From: Actinomadura macrotermitis | GTDB taxonomy: Bacteria > Actinomycetota > Actinomycetes > Streptosporangiales > Streptosporangiaceae | DNA length: 64,000 bases | Direction of reading: 5' to 3' | NCBI RefSeq assembly: GCF_009604375.1 | Contig: NZ_WEGH01000004.1 | Span: 62,001-126,000 of the forward strand | Shown: one piece after another, positions 24,411 through 33,916 of the stretch | Layout of the letters: every line of letters begins with the position of its first letter | Numbering within the stretch: position 1 is the stretch's first letter | Notes under the pieces: model-generated | Seen by the model: only the letters and a program-made list of their open reading frames with translations | The model's database searches: none | What the model was told of the DNA's origin: nothing | Position numbers and translations under genes: made by a program

Positions 24411-24993
24411 GGAACACCGTCTCCTCCCCCGCCCCGCCCTGCAGGCGGATGTCGAACCGGTACACCCCGGGCCGCTCGGCCGCCGCCAGCAGGGTGGCGC
24501 GGCGTTCGGGCGGCAGGGCCGCGAACTGCGGCGCGGCGTCCAGCGCCGCGGCGTGCTCGGGCAGGTGGATCCGGGTGTACAGGTGGTGCAGCAGGCCGCG
24601 CGCGAACACGCACACCGCCAGGTGCGGCAGGGCGCCGGGGCGGTGCGGGGCGGGCGGCAGGGTGCGGACGTGCCAGTGCCCGTCGGCGTCGGTGGCGGCC
24701 CGCGCGAAGCCGGTGAAGTCGATGCCGGTGCGGCCGATGGCCTCGCCGGCCACCGGGTCGCGGCGCATCGAGCCGGGGGCGCCGCGCAGCGAGCCGTCCG
24801 GGGCGGCCTGCCAGACCTCCACGAGCGCGTCGGGGACGGGGGCGCCCGCGCCGTCGTACACGGTCCCGCGGACGATGATCGCGTCCGGGTCGCCGGCGGC
24901 GGCCAGGTCGCCGCCGCCGCGGAACGGCAGCGCGTAGCCGTAGAACGGGCCGACCGTCTGCGACGGTGTCGGCTGCAGCCGCGTCGGTTCCAT
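24397..24993 (-). CDS. pcaG: Protocatechuate 3,4-dioxygenase alpha subunit
   Basis: 198 residues. Starts [22 protein letters not shown], the characteristic PcaG N-end (TPSQTVGPF). VRGTVYDGAGAPVPDALVEVWQ and the aromatic-ring dioxygenase C-domain (GFARAATDADGHWHVRT, LAVCVFARGLLHHLYTRIH) follow. The alpha subunit lacks the iron ligands, which are on PcaH, and shapes the active site. The ATG at 24993 overlaps the pcaH stop by one base (TGATG). Confidence 0.95.
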   Translation of the reverse strand: MEPTRLQPTPSQTVGPFYGYALPFRGGGDLAAAGDPDAIIVRGTVYDGAGAPVPDALVEVWQAAPDGSLRGAPGSMRRDPVAGEAIGRTGIDFTGFARAATDADGHWHVRTLPPAPHRPGALPHLAVCVFARGLLHHLYTRIHLPEHAAALDAAPQFAALPPERRATLLAAAERPGVYRFDIRLQGGAGEETVFLDFA

Positions 24994-25747
24994 CAGCGTC
25001 CCTCCTCGATCCAGGTGGCGGCGGGCCCGTCCAGGACGATGTCCCACCGGTAGCCGAGCGACCATTCGGGGACCGACAGGTCGTGGTCGTAGGCGGCGAC
25101 GAGCCGGTCCCGGGCGGCCTGGTCGGTGACCGACTGCAGGATCGGGTCGCGGTCGAACAGCGGGTCGCCCGGGAAGTACATCTGGGTGACCAGCCGCTGG
25201 GTGAAGGCATGCCCGAAAAGCGAGAAGTGGATGTGTGCGGGCCGCCACGCGTTGACGTGGTTGCGCCACGGGTAGGGGCCCGGCTTGATCGTGGTGAAGG
25301 AGTAGCGGCCCTCGCCGTCGGTCAGGCAGCGGCCCGCGCCGGTGAAGTTGGGGTCGAGCGGCGCGGGGTGGGCGTCGCGGGCGTGCGCGTACCGGCCCGA
25401 GGCGTTGGCCTGCCAGATCTCCACCAGCTGGCCGCGCACGGGCCGCCCGGCGCGGTCCAGGACGCGGCCGGTGACGGTGATGCGCTCGCCGAGCGGCTCG
25501 CCGTGGTGCCGGCGGGTCAGGTCGTTGTCGAGCTCGCTGACGTCGGTGACGCCGAAGACGGGCCCGGTCAGCTCGACGGCCTCGGGGTCCTGCACGACGA
25601 CCAGTGCCTGCTCGGGGTGGCGCAGGATGCTGCTGCGGTAGGGCGGGTAGCCGCGCGGCGGGTGGGCGAGGCCGGGGCGGGAGCCGTCCAGCTCCGCGAT
25701 CTCCTTGTCGATCTCGGCCTGGGTGGGGGGCCGGGGGGATGGCACGG

Positions 25748-25751
<4 letters not shown>
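24993..25751 (-). CDS. pcaH: Protocatechuate 3,4-dioxygenase beta subunit
   Basis: 252 residues, the iron(III)-binding subunit of the intradiol dioxygenase that opens protocatechuate to 3-carboxymuconate. Conserved features: [37 protein letters not shown], Tyr ligands in GRYAH and in PYPWRNH, and His ligands in WRPAHIHFS. The ATG at 25751 overlaps the pcaJ stop (ATGA). Confidence 0.95.
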
Positions 25752-26403
<652 letters not shown>

Positions 26404-26404
<1 letters not shown>

Positions 26405-27159
26405 CAGCCCCGCACCGTCCTCTTCTCGATCCCCTTGGCGGCGGCCTGGTCGGCGGTCAGCGCCACGACCCGCTGGACGAACACGCCCGGCAGGTGCACC
26501 TCGCCCGGCGCGATCTCGCCGGGCTCCACCAGTTCCTCCACCTCGGCGATGGTGATCCGCCCGGCCATCGCCGCCAGCGGGTTGAAGTTGCGCGAGGACC
26601 CGGCGAACACCAGGTTGCCGTGCCGGTCGCCGCGCGCCGCCCGCACCAGCGCGAAGTCGGTGCGGATGGCGTGCTCCAGCACGTGCGGGACCCCGTCGAA
26701 CTCGCGGGTCTCCTTCGGCGGCGAGGCGACGGCGACGCTGCCGTCGGCCGCGTACCGCCAGGGCAGCCCGCCCTCGGCGACCGCGGTGCCGACGCCGGCG
26801 GGGGTGTAGAACGCCGGGACGCCGCAGCCGCCGGCGCGCAGCCGCTCGGCGAGCGTGCCCTGCGGGGTCAGCTCGACCTCGACCTCACCGGCGAGGTACT
26901 TGCGGGCGAACGCCTTGTTCTCCCCGATGTAGGAGCCGGTGACGCGGGCGATCCGGCCGGCCTCCAGCAGGACGCCGAGGCCGCCGCCGTCCACCCCGCA
27001 GTTGTTGGACACCACGCTCAGCCCGCCGGGTCCCGCCTCGTGCAGCGCCCCGATCAGCACGTTCGGCACGCCGCTCAGCCCGAAACCGCCCACGGCGAGG
27101 GACGCGCCGTGCCCGATATCGGCCACGGCCGCCGCCGCGCTCCCTGCAACCTTGTCCAT
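26404..27159 (-). CDS. pcaI: 3-oxoadipate CoA-transferase subunit A
   Basis: 251 residues of the CoA-transferase alpha subunit: [19 protein letters not shown] near the N-terminus, then [26 protein letters not shown] and [19 protein letters not shown] at 27159. It is the first gene of the pca operon; the region up to the divergent IclR-type regulator contains a 14-bp palindrome. No pcaF thiolase follows in the operon. Confidence 0.93.
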
Positions 27160-27185
27160 CCACCGACCCCGACTTGTTCGTCTAG

Positions 27186-27199
27186 TGAACTTAAGTTCA
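27186..27199. promoter_or_regulatory. Candidate IclR operator between pcaI and its divergent regulator
   Basis: TGAACTTAAGTTCA is a perfect 14-bp palindrome. A second dyad, GTTCGT-CTA-GTGAAC at 27176-27190, overlaps its left edge. They lie in the divergent control region, 27 bases before pcaI, in the position expected for the PcaR-type regulator. Confidence 0.6.
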
Positions 27200-27234
27200 T
27201 AATGGCGCGGTCAGTGTGCGCTGACCGACCGGCG

Positions 27235-27294
27235 CATGTCAATGGCCCGTATGTCGATGGCCCGCATGTCGGCAGCCCGCATGCCAACAGCCCG
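27235..27294 (+). repeat. Four 15-bp tandem repeats before the IclR gene
   Basis: Units read CATGTCAATGGCCCG, TATGTCGATGGCCCG, CATGTCGGCAGCCCG and CATGCCAACAGCCCG. The period is five codons and the frame matches that of the regulator, so if translation began at the ATG at 27202 they would encode a HVNGP-YVDGP-HVGSP-HANSP leader. The ribosome site of the favoured start follows immediately. Confidence 0.8.
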
Positions 27295-27306
27295 CAGGAG
27301 GTTCCG

Positions 27307-28938
27307 ATGGGACAGGTCACGGCGGACTCCGGCCCGCTGGAGCGCGGGCTGGAGGTCCTGGAGGCGCTCGGCCGGGCCCCGGCCGGGCTGCGCCCCGCCG
27401 ATCTGGTGAAGACGACCGGGCTGGTGCGCTCGACCGTCGACCGGATCGTCGCCACGCTGGTGCGGATCGGCTACCTGCGCTGGCAGGGCCGTGAGGTGGC
27501 CGCGACGCCGCGGCTGATGGAGCTCGGCAACGCCTACCTGGCCGGCGGCGGCGTCGCCGGGCCGCTGGCGCCGCTCGCCGCCCGGCTCGCCGACGCGCTG
27601 GAGGAGTCGGTCTCGCTGGCGGTGCCCGACGGCGACGGGGTCCGCTTCGTCGGCCAGTCGCCGCGGCGCCGGACGATGTCGGTGGCGTTCCGGATCGGCG
27701 ACCTGCTGCCCGCCGAGCGCAGCGCCCCGGGTGCGATCTTCGCCGCCGGGTGGGACGCCGCGCGGTGGGAGCGCTGGGAGCGGCGCGTCACCGGAGGCAC
27801 CGACCGCGTCTTCTCCGTCCCGCCCTCCCAGGACCCGGGCGTCCTCGGGCGCTTCCGCGAGCGGGTGCGGGCGTTCGAGGAGACGGGCCGGTCGGTGGAC
27901 GACCAGCTCGTCGAGCCGGGCCTGGTCGCCGTCGCCGTCCCCGTCCGCGACGCCGCCGGCGCGGTCGCCTGCGCGCTGAGCGTGGTCAGCCACACCAGCA
28001 GGCACAGCGCCGCGTCGCTGCGCGAGCACGCCGGCCCCGCCCTGGCCGAGTGCGTGGCCCGCATGCAGGAGGCCCTCGCCGCTCCCCCGGCGGCGCCGGA
28101 GCCCGCGCCGGGCCTGGACCGCAGCCGGGACCTCAAGCGCGAGCTCGGCCCCGGCTTCCTGCAGTCGCTGGACCGGGGCCTGGCGGTCCTCGCCGCGCTC
28201 GGCGGGCGGCCCGGCGGGATGACGATCTCCGAGGTCGCCGCCGCGACCGGCCAGCCGCGCGCCACCGCCCGCCGGTCGCTGCTGACGCTGTGCGAGCTCG
28301 GCCACGCGGCCGCGGCGGGCCGCCGGTTCGTGCCGCTGCCGCGCGTGCTGGACCTCGGCTACGCCGCCCTCGGCGGCCTGTCCTTCGAGGACGTCGCCCG
28401 CCCGCACCTGCGCGACCTGGTGGAACGGGTGCACGACTCGGCGTCGCTGGCGGTCCTGGACGGCACCGACATCCGCTACGTCGCCCGCGTCGCCACCTCG
28501 CGGATCATGCGGGTCGCGATCCACGTCGGCACCCGGTTCCCCGCCTACGCGACCTCGATGGGCCGCGTCCTGCTCGCCGGGCTTCCCGAGGACCGGGCCG
28601 CCGGGCTGATCGCGCGGAGCGACCGCCGCCCGCTGACCGCCCGCACCCGCACCGACCCCGCCGAGCTGGCCGGCCTGGTCGCGGACGCGCGCCGGGACGG
28701 GTTCGCGCTGGTCGACCAGGAGCTGGAGGAGGGGTTGCGCTCGCTGGCCGTCCCGGTGCGCGACCGGGCGGGGCGCGTCGTGGCCGCCCTGAACGCGGCG
28801 GGCCACGCCGGGACCGAGCCCGCAGGGCGGACGTGCGAGCGCTTGCTGCCCGCCCTGCGGGAGGCCGCGGCCGCCATCGAGGCCGACCTCGCCGTTCTCG
28901 GTGCCTACCAGGAGCTGCCCGGCGTCAGCCGACCGTGA
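27307..28938 (+). CDS. Double-length IclR-family regulator, probably of the pca operon
   Basis: 543 residues made of two complete IclR units. Unit one has a winged helix at about 12-75 (DLVKTTGLVRSTVDRIVATL) and an effector domain to about 255; unit two begins near 278 (SLDRGLAVLAALGGRPGGMTI, TGQPRATARRSLLTL) with its own effector domain (YATSMGRVLLAG is the usual landmark). Normal IclR proteins are about 260 residues, so this is a tandem fusion. ATG 27307 has GGAGG 5 bases before it; an in-frame ATG at 27202 is possible. Divergent transcription from pcaI and the palindrome between them make it the likely regulator of the operon. Confidence 0.9.
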   Translation: MGQVTADSGPLERGLEVLEALGRAPAGLRPADLVKTTGLVRSTVDRIVATLVRIGYLRWQGREVAATPRLMELGNAYLAGGGVAGPLAPLAARLADALEESVSLAVPDGDGVRFVGQSPRRRTMSVAFRIGDLLPAERSAPGAIFAAGWDAARWERWERRVTGGTDRVFSVPPSQDPGVLGRFRERVRAFEETGRSVDDQLVEPGLVAVAVPVRDAAGAVACALSVVSHTSRHSAASLREHAGPALAECVARMQEALAAPPAAPEPAPGLDRSRDLKRELGPGFLQSLDRGLAVLAALGGRPGGMTISEVAAATGQPRATARRSLLTLCELGHAAAAGRRFVPLPRVLDLGYAALGGLSFEDVARPHLRDLVERVHDSASLAVLDGTDIRYVARVATSRIMRVAIHVGTRFPAYATSMGRVLLAGLPEDRAAGLIARSDRRPLTARTRTDPAELAGLVADARRDGFALVDQELEEGLRSLAVPVRDRAGRVVAALNAAGHAGTEPAGRTCERLLPALREAAAAIEADLAVLGAYQELPGVSRP

Positions 28939-30169
28939 AGGTCTTGGCCGCCTCGGCCGTGAAGGGGCCCTCCACGGTGGTCAGGCCGCCCGCCGCCTTG
29001 GCGTCGGGCTTCTGCACGAAGGACTCCAGCGTCCCGATCTTGCCCACCTGGGAGAAGTCGAGCTTGGGCGCGATCCCGTCGCTGTCGAACGCGGCGTGGG
29101 TGCGGTGCGCGGCCAGGATGCCCTCGCGGGTGAGGTCCTTGGCCTTGCAGGCGTCCTTGAGCGCCTCCCCGAACACCTTCGCGGAGACGTAGCCGAAGCT
29201 CACGCCGTTGTCGATCGTCTGCCCGGGGTACTTCTTGCCGTACGCGGCGACGAGCGCCTTGATGCCGGGCACGTTGGAGCTGGACGCCTGCAGGCCGTTG
29301 ACGAGGTAGAAGTTCTTCTGCAGCGCCGGCCCGGCGGCCGTGCCGAGCAGCTGCGGGGCGAAGCCGGGGTTGTTCGACACGATCGGCACGTCCAGGCCCG
29401 ACGCCGCCGCGACGCCCGCGAGCGAGGCCGCCTGCTTGGGCCCGGCGCTCAGCACGATCGCCTTGACCCCGGCCGCCTTCAGCGCGCTGACCTGCGAGGT
29501 CATGTCGGTGTCGGTCGGCTTGATGCGCTGCTCGACGATGGTGAGCCCGGCCGCGGCGGCGGCGTGCTTGGCGCCCTTCAGCGCGCTCTCGCCGTACTCG
29601 CCCTCGAAGTAGACGTGGCCGACCTTGGCGCCCTTGGCCAGGCCCTTCTTGCGGACCAGGAAGTCGATGCCGTTGATGACCTCGATCTCGTAGGTGGAGC
29701 CGACGACCTGGACGTACTTCTCCTTCAGCACCGACGACGGCCACGCCGCGGGGATGACGAGCAGCTTGTCGCGCTCGAGGTTCGGCAGCACGGCGCCGAG
29801 CACCGGCGAGCCGATCAGCTGGGTGATCCCGGCGACCTTCGGCTGCACCTCGCTGTAGGCCGAGACGCCCTTCTGCACGTCGTAGCCGTGGTCGCGGACG
29901 AGCAGGTCGACCTTGCGGCCGCAGACGCCGCCCGCGGCGTTCAGCTGCTCGAAGTAGAGCTGCTGCGCCTGGGTGATGCTCTTGCCGAGGGTGGCGTACA
30001 CGCCGGTCAGGTCGGTCAGCGCGCCCAGGGTGATCTTGTCCTTGGTGACGCCCTTCCCGGTCTTGACCCCGTCGGCGCCGGTGCCGTCCTGCGACGAGAC
30101 CGCCTTGCTGCTGCACGACGTCAGCGCGAGCGCGGCCAGGCCGATGGCGAAAGTGGTACGGACCTTCAC
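28925..30169 (-). CDS. ABC transporter substrate-binding lipoprotein, LivK/branched-chain amino acid type
   Basis: 414 residues. The lipoprotein signal ends with a Cys in LALTSCSS. The periplasmic-binding fold type I follows (KDKITLGALTDLTGVYATLGK, GGVCGRKVDLLVRDHGYD, GFAPQLLGTAAG). Such proteins bind branched-chain amino acids, amides or aromatic acids; here the ligand is unknown. GTG start at 30169 overlaps the livM-like stop (GTGA). It is the last gene of the transporter operon and its 3' end overlaps the convergent IclR gene by 14 bases. Confidence 0.9.
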   Translation of the reverse strand: MKVRTTFAIGLAALALTSCSSKAVSSQDGTGADGVKTGKGVTKDKITLGALTDLTGVYATLGKSITQAQQLYFEQLNAAGGVCGRKVDLLVRDHGYDVQKGVSAYSEVQPKVAGITQLIGSPVLGAVLPNLERDKLLVIPAAWPSSVLKEKYVQVVGSTYEIEVINGIDFLVRKKGLAKGAKVGHVYFEGEYGESALKGAKHAAAAAGLTIVEQRIKPTDTDMTSQVSALKAAGVKAIVLSAGPKQAASLAGVAAASGLDVPIVSNNPGFAPQLLGTAAGPALQKNFYLVNGLQASSSNVPGIKALVAAYGKKYPGQTIDNGVSFGYVSAKVFGEALKDACKAKDLTREGILAAHRTHAAFDSDGIAPKLDFSQVGKIGTLESFVQKPDAKAAGGLTTVEGPFTAEAAKTFTVG

Positions 30170-31236
30170 TGGGGTGACTCCTCTTTCATGGGGGTGGCGG
30201 AGCGCCGGAGACCGGGCAGGCGGCCGGACAGCAGCCCGGACAGCCCGGTGGGGAGGAAGAGAACGACGGCCACGACGGCGGCGCCGTACAGGTAGCGGGC
30301 GGCGACGGCGGGCGAGATCCCGTCGGCGCCGGGGGCGGCGACCAGCGGCAGGTCGCCGCTGTAGCGGGCGAGCAGCTGCGGCAGCAGGGTGACGAAGGCC
30401 GCGCCGGCGACCGCGCCGCCGACCGACCCCAGCCCGCCGATGACGATCATCGCCAGGTAGTCCAGGGCGAGCAGCATCCCGAAGTAGTCCGGGACGGCCC
30501 GCTGGAACGTCAGCGCCAGCAGCACGCCGGCCAGCCCGGCGTACATCGACGAGAGCGTGAACGCCTTCGCGCGGACCTTGCCGACCGGGACGCCGAGCGC
30601 CGCCGCCGCGATCCGCTGGTCGCGGACCAGGTTCATGGCCCGGCCGGGCCGCGCCCCCAGCACGCCGCGGGCGAAGAGCATCGCGGCGAGCAGCAGGGCG
30701 ATGCCGAGGTACCAGAGCCGTTCCAGGCCGCCGAACGGCACCCCGGCGACGATCAGCTCGGAGGAGTCGTCGAAGGCGAAGCCGAACAGCTTCATCGGCG
30801 GGACGGCCCGGCCGTTGTAGCCGCCGGTGACGCTCTCGAGGTTGAACAGCACGTGCTGGCCGAGGAAGATCAGCGCCAGGGAGGCGATGGCCAGGTAGAC
30901 GCCCGACACCCGGCCGGCGATGGGGCTGAACGCCCAGCCCGCCAGCCCGGACAGGGCGACGGCGAGGACGGCGGCGACCGGCGCGGGCAGGCCGAGGCCC
31001 GTCACGTGCCCGGACGTCTCCCCGGCGAAGTAGACGTAGCCGTAGGCGCCGACGGCCAGGAAGAACGCGTGGCCCATCGACAGCTGCCCGGTCGAGCCGG
31101 TCAGCAGGTTCAGCCCGATCGCGCCGATCGCGGCGGCCATCACGAACAGCCCGGCCTGCAGCCAGAACATGTCGACGTAGAAGGGCAGGATCAGCAGCGG
31201 CAGCCAGAGGAGCGCCGTCAGCGGCGGCCTAGACAC
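30166..31236 (-). CDS. Branched-chain-type ABC permease, LivM-like
   Basis: 356 residues, eight to ten membrane segments. Conserved LivM features: LNLLTGSTGQLSMGHAFF near residue 45 and, in the loop that meets the ATPases, AAALGVPVGKVRAKAFTLSSMYAGLAG. GTG start at 31236 overlaps the upstream permease gene by 8 bases. The Lys/Arg-rich C-terminus is cytoplasmic. Confidence 0.92.
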   Translation of the reverse strand: MSRPPLTALLWLPLLILPFYVDMFWLQAGLFVMAAAIGAIGLNLLTGSTGQLSMGHAFFLAVGAYGYVYFAGETSGHVTGLGLPAPVAAVLAVALSGLAGWAFSPIAGRVSGVYLAIASLALIFLGQHVLFNLESVTGGYNGRAVPPMKLFGFAFDDSSELIVAGVPFGGLERLWYLGIALLLAAMLFARGVLGARPGRAMNLVRDQRIAAAALGVPVGKVRAKAFTLSSMYAGLAGVLLALTFQRAVPDYFGMLLALDYLAMIVIGGLGSVGGAVAGAAFVTLLPQLLARYSGDLPLVAAPGADGISPAVAARYLYGAAVVAVVLFLPTGLSGLLSGRLPGLRRSATPMKEESPQ

Positions 31237-32116
31237 GCGACACCTCCCGGGTGCCGAACAGCCCGGCCGGGCGCAGCAGCAGGACCGCGACCATGACGGC
31301 GTAGGGCGCGACGTCGCCGAGCCCGCGGCCGAGGAAGGACAGGTCGTCCTGGTAGCCGCCGACCAGCGACTCGGTCAGCCCGATCAGCAGGCCGCCGACC
31401 AGGGCGCCGGTCGTGGAGTCCAGGCCGCCGAGGATCGCCGCCGGGAACGCCTTGAGCGCGGCGACCGAGGTGGTGCGGTCCAGGCCGGGCGTCGGGAACG
31501 CGGTGATGAACACCGCCGCGACCGCGGCCAGCGCCCCGGCCACGCACCAGGCCGACATCGAGACGCGGCCGAGCCGGATGCCCATGAGCGCCGCGGTCTC
31601 GGAGTCCTCGGCGACCGCGCGCATGGACACCCCCCAGGAGGTGTACTTGAACGCCGCCAGGAACGCCCCGATCAGGACGGCCGCCGTCAGCAGCGCCGCG
31701 ATGCGGGTCTGGGCGATGGTGACGCCGCCGATGTGCACGACGCTGTTGTGCCAGGGGTCGCCCAGGGACAGCACGCCGGTGCCGATGCGGCGGGTCAGCT
31801 CGGCCGTCAGCACGATGTCGATGCCGACGGTCGCGATGGCGACGACGTCGCGGCGCGCCTTGGCCCGCCGCAGCAGCACGAACTCCAGGAACGCGCCGCA
31901 CAGCGCGGCGGCGGCGACGCCGACGGCGAGCGCGCCGAGGAAGCCCAGGTCGTCGTGGAGCACGGCGGTCACGTAGCCGCCGAGCAGCAGCAGCGACGCG
32001 TGGGCGAAGTTGACCACTTCGGTCGCGCGGAAGATGACGACGAACCCGAGGGCGATCAGTGCGTAGACCGCGCCGAGGCTGACGCCGTTGATGAGCAGTT
32101 CCAGCAGCCTCGTCAT
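31229..32116 (-). CDS. Branched-chain-type ABC permease, LivH-like
   Basis: 295 residues with about eight membrane segments: MTRLLELLINGVSLGAVYAL, then FRATEVVNFAHASLLLLGGY, the LivH signature, and MRAVAEDSETAALMGIRLGR, the ATPase-facing EAA-like loop. It pairs with the LivM-like subunit to form the pore. ATG at 32116 overlaps the livG stop as ATGA. Confidence 0.92.
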   Translation of the reverse strand: MTRLLELLINGVSLGAVYALIALGFVVIFRATEVVNFAHASLLLLGGYVTAVLHDDLGFLGALAVGVAAAALCGAFLEFVLLRRAKARRDVVAIATVGIDIVLTAELTRRIGTGVLSLGDPWHNSVVHIGGVTIAQTRIAALLTAAVLIGAFLAAFKYTSWGVSMRAVAEDSETAALMGIRLGRVSMSAWCVAGALAAVAAVFITAFPTPGLDRTTSVAALKAFPAAILGGLDSTTGALVGGLLIGLTESLVGGYQDDLSFLGRGLGDVAPYAVMVAVLLLRPAGLFGTREVSRV

Positions 32117-32904
32117 GAGACCTCCTCTCCGAGGTAGGCGCGCAGCACGGCCGGGTCTTCCTGCACCTCGCCGGGGGTGCCGTCGGCGATGCGCTTGCCG
32201 AAGTCCAGGACGGTGACGCGGTCGGCGAGCCGCATGACCATGCCCATGTCGTGCTCGACCAGGACGATCGAGATGCCGAGCCCGGCGCGGACCGCGACGA
32301 TCAGCTCGGCCATCTCCAGCCGCTCGGTCGCGTTCATCCCGGCGACGGGCTCGTCGAGCATCAGCAGCCGGGGCTCGGCGCACAGCGCGCGGGCCAGCTC
32401 GACGCGTTTCTGGTCGCCGTAGGGCAGCCCGCCGGCCGGTTCCTTCAGGCGGTGCGCGATCCCGGCGAAGTCCGCGATCTCGCGCACCCGGGCCAGGTGC
32501 CGGGCCTCCTCGCGGCGGGCCCGCGGCAGCCGCAGCCCCGACGCCACGATCCCGGCGCGGGTGAGCCGGTAGCGGCCGAGCATGAGGTTGTCCTCGACGC
32601 TGAGCGCCGCCGACAGCGCCAGGTTCTGGAAGGTGCGGGCGATGCCGAGCTCGCTGATGCGGTGCGGGGGCAGGCCGGTCAGCTCCCGGCCGCCGAACCG
32701 CACGCTGCCCGAGGTGGCGCGGTAGACGCCCGACAGCACGTTGAAGCAGGTCGACTTGCCGGCGCCGTTGGGCCCGATCACCGCGTGGACGGTCCCGGGC
32801 CGCACCGTGAAGCCGACCGCGTCCAGCGCGACGAGGCCGGCGAACCGCACGGTCACGTCCTCGACGACCAGTTCCGGTGTCTCGCTTTTCGGCGTCTCGC
32901 TCAT
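32113..32904 (-). CDS. Branched-chain-type ABC ATPase, LivG-like
   Basis: 263 residues. Walker A GPNGAGKST, signature GLPYGDQKRVELARAL (the usual LSGG is replaced by LPYG, normal for LivG), Walker B LLMLDEP followed by VAGMNATE, which is LivG-specific, and the switch His in VLVEHDM. ATG at 32904 overlaps the livF stop (ATGA). Confidence 0.93.
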   Translation of the reverse strand: MSETPKSETPELVVEDVTVRFAGLVALDAVGFTVRPGTVHAVIGPNGAGKSTCFNVLSGVYRATSGSVRFGGRELTGLPPHRISELGIARTFQNLALSAALSVEDNLMLGRYRLTRAGIVASGLRLPRARREEARHLARVREIADFAGIAHRLKEPAGGLPYGDQKRVELARALCAEPRLLMLDEPVAGMNATERLEMAELIVAVRAGLGISIVLVEHDMGMVMRLADRVTVLDFGKRIADGTPGEVQEDPAVLRAYLGEEVS

Positions 32905-33683
32905 GCCGACCACCTCGCCAGGGTGCGGCGCGGCGCCGCGTCGAGCGGGCCGGCTTCTTCGGTGACCCCCAGGTAGCGGCGGCGCACCTCGTCGCTGGCG
33001 GCCAGCTCGGCCGCCGGGCCGTGCAGGGCGACCTCGCCGACGTCCAGGACGTAGGCGGTCCCGGCCAGGCGGAGCGCCAGCGCGGCGTTCTGCTCGACCA
33101 GCAGCACGGAGGTGCCCTGCCGGTTGATCTCCCGGATCGTCTCGGCGATGCGCTCGGCCATCAGCGGGGCCAGGCCGAGGGTGGGCTCGTCCAGGAGCAG
33201 CACCTTCGGGGCGGCCATGAGGGCGCGGCCCATGGCGAGCATCTGCTGCTCGCCGCCCGACAGCAGCGCCGCGCGCTGGCCCCGGCGCTCGGCCAGCACC
33301 GGGAACAGCTCGAAGACCCGGTCGCGGCGGCCCGCGGCGCCGCGAGCGGCGCCGAGCGCCCCGGCGCGCAGGTTCTCCTCCACGGTCAGCCGGGCGAAGA
33401 CCCGGCGGCCCTCGGGGGCCTGCACGACCCCGGCGGCGACGGCGCGGTGCGCCGGCGCGCCGGTCAGCCGGCGCTCCCCGTAGCTGATCTCGCCGGACTC
33501 GATCGCGGCGCGGTGGAAGCGCAGCGTGCCCGAGATGGCCCGCATGATCGTGGTCTTGCCCGCGCCGTTGGAGCCGAGGACGGCCACGATCTCCCCGGCC
33601 GGCACCTCCAGCGACACGCGGCGCAGCGCGCGGACGGACCGGCCGTAGGCGACGGTGAGGTCGCGGACGGCGAGCGTCGTCAC
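32901..33683 (-). CDS. Branched-chain-type ABC ATPase, LivF-like
   Basis: 260 residues. Walker A GSNGAGKTT, the LivF hallmark QAPEGRRVFARLTVEENL, signature LLSGGEQQMLAMGRAL, Walker B LLLDEPTLGLAPL and LLVEQNAALAL. GTG at 33683 is chosen because GGGAGG lies 4 bases upstream and homology begins there; the longer open frame has no coding similarity. It overlaps the stop of a 38-codon frame as GTGA. Confidence 0.92.
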   Translation of the reverse strand: MTTLAVRDLTVAYGRSVRALRRVSLEVPAGEIVAVLGSNGAGKTTIMRAISGTLRFHRAAIESGEISYGERRLTGAPAHRAVAAGVVQAPEGRRVFARLTVEENLRAGALGAARGAAGRRDRVFELFPVLAERRGQRAALLSGGEQQMLAMGRALMAAPKVLLLDEPTLGLAPLMAERIAETIREINRQGTSVLLVEQNAALALRLAGTAYVLDVGEVALHGPAAELAASDEVRRRYLGVTEEAGPLDAAPRRTLARWSA

Positions 33684-33796
33684 CCGGCCTCCCGCAGCGC
33701 GCGCCCGGCGATCGCGCCGGCGGCGTCCTGTGCGAATGCCCCATGGGCGGGGCGTGCGCGGGCACCGTGCTTCAGCACGGCCGAAAGGTTGAGCAT
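33680..33796 (-). CDS. 38-residue leader ORF, apparently the relic of an AMP-dependent ligase
   Basis: Begins MLNLSAVLKHGARARPAHGA, which matches the first 20 residues of many actinobacterial AMP-dependent acid-CoA ligases (MLNLSxxLExSARRxPxxxA). It then ends within 18 more codons in a different sequence, as if almost the whole enzyme had been deleted. GAGGAG lies 5 bases before the ATG, and the stop overlaps the livF GTG as GTGA, so it is probably translated and couples to livF. Its present role may only be as a translational leader. Confidence 0.5.
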   Translation of the reverse strand: MLNLSAVLKHGARARPAHGAFAQDAAGAIAGRALREAG

Positions 33797-33882
33797 GGTT
33801 CTCCTCACAGGCGGTGCTGCGATGATGTACGTCACACCGCGGTGGAGGCGATAGGCACCCGACCTGAATAAACGCGGGTCCC

Positions 33883-33898
33883 TTGTGCAGCAGCACAA
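33883..33898. promoter_or_regulatory. Candidate operator in the divergent liv/pucR region
   Basis: TTGTGC-AGCA-GCACAA, six-base arms with a four-base centre, 19 bases before the PucR-type gene; a related half-site ACTGCACAC follows at 33902-33910. Position between divergent genes suggests the binding site of the regulator. Confidence 0.4.
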
Positions 33899-33916
33899 CG
33901 CACTGCACACTGGCGC

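Noticed and set aside
27235-27294. CRISPR-like array
   Set aside because: Units of 15 bp directly abut without spacers; they form a simple tandem repeat.
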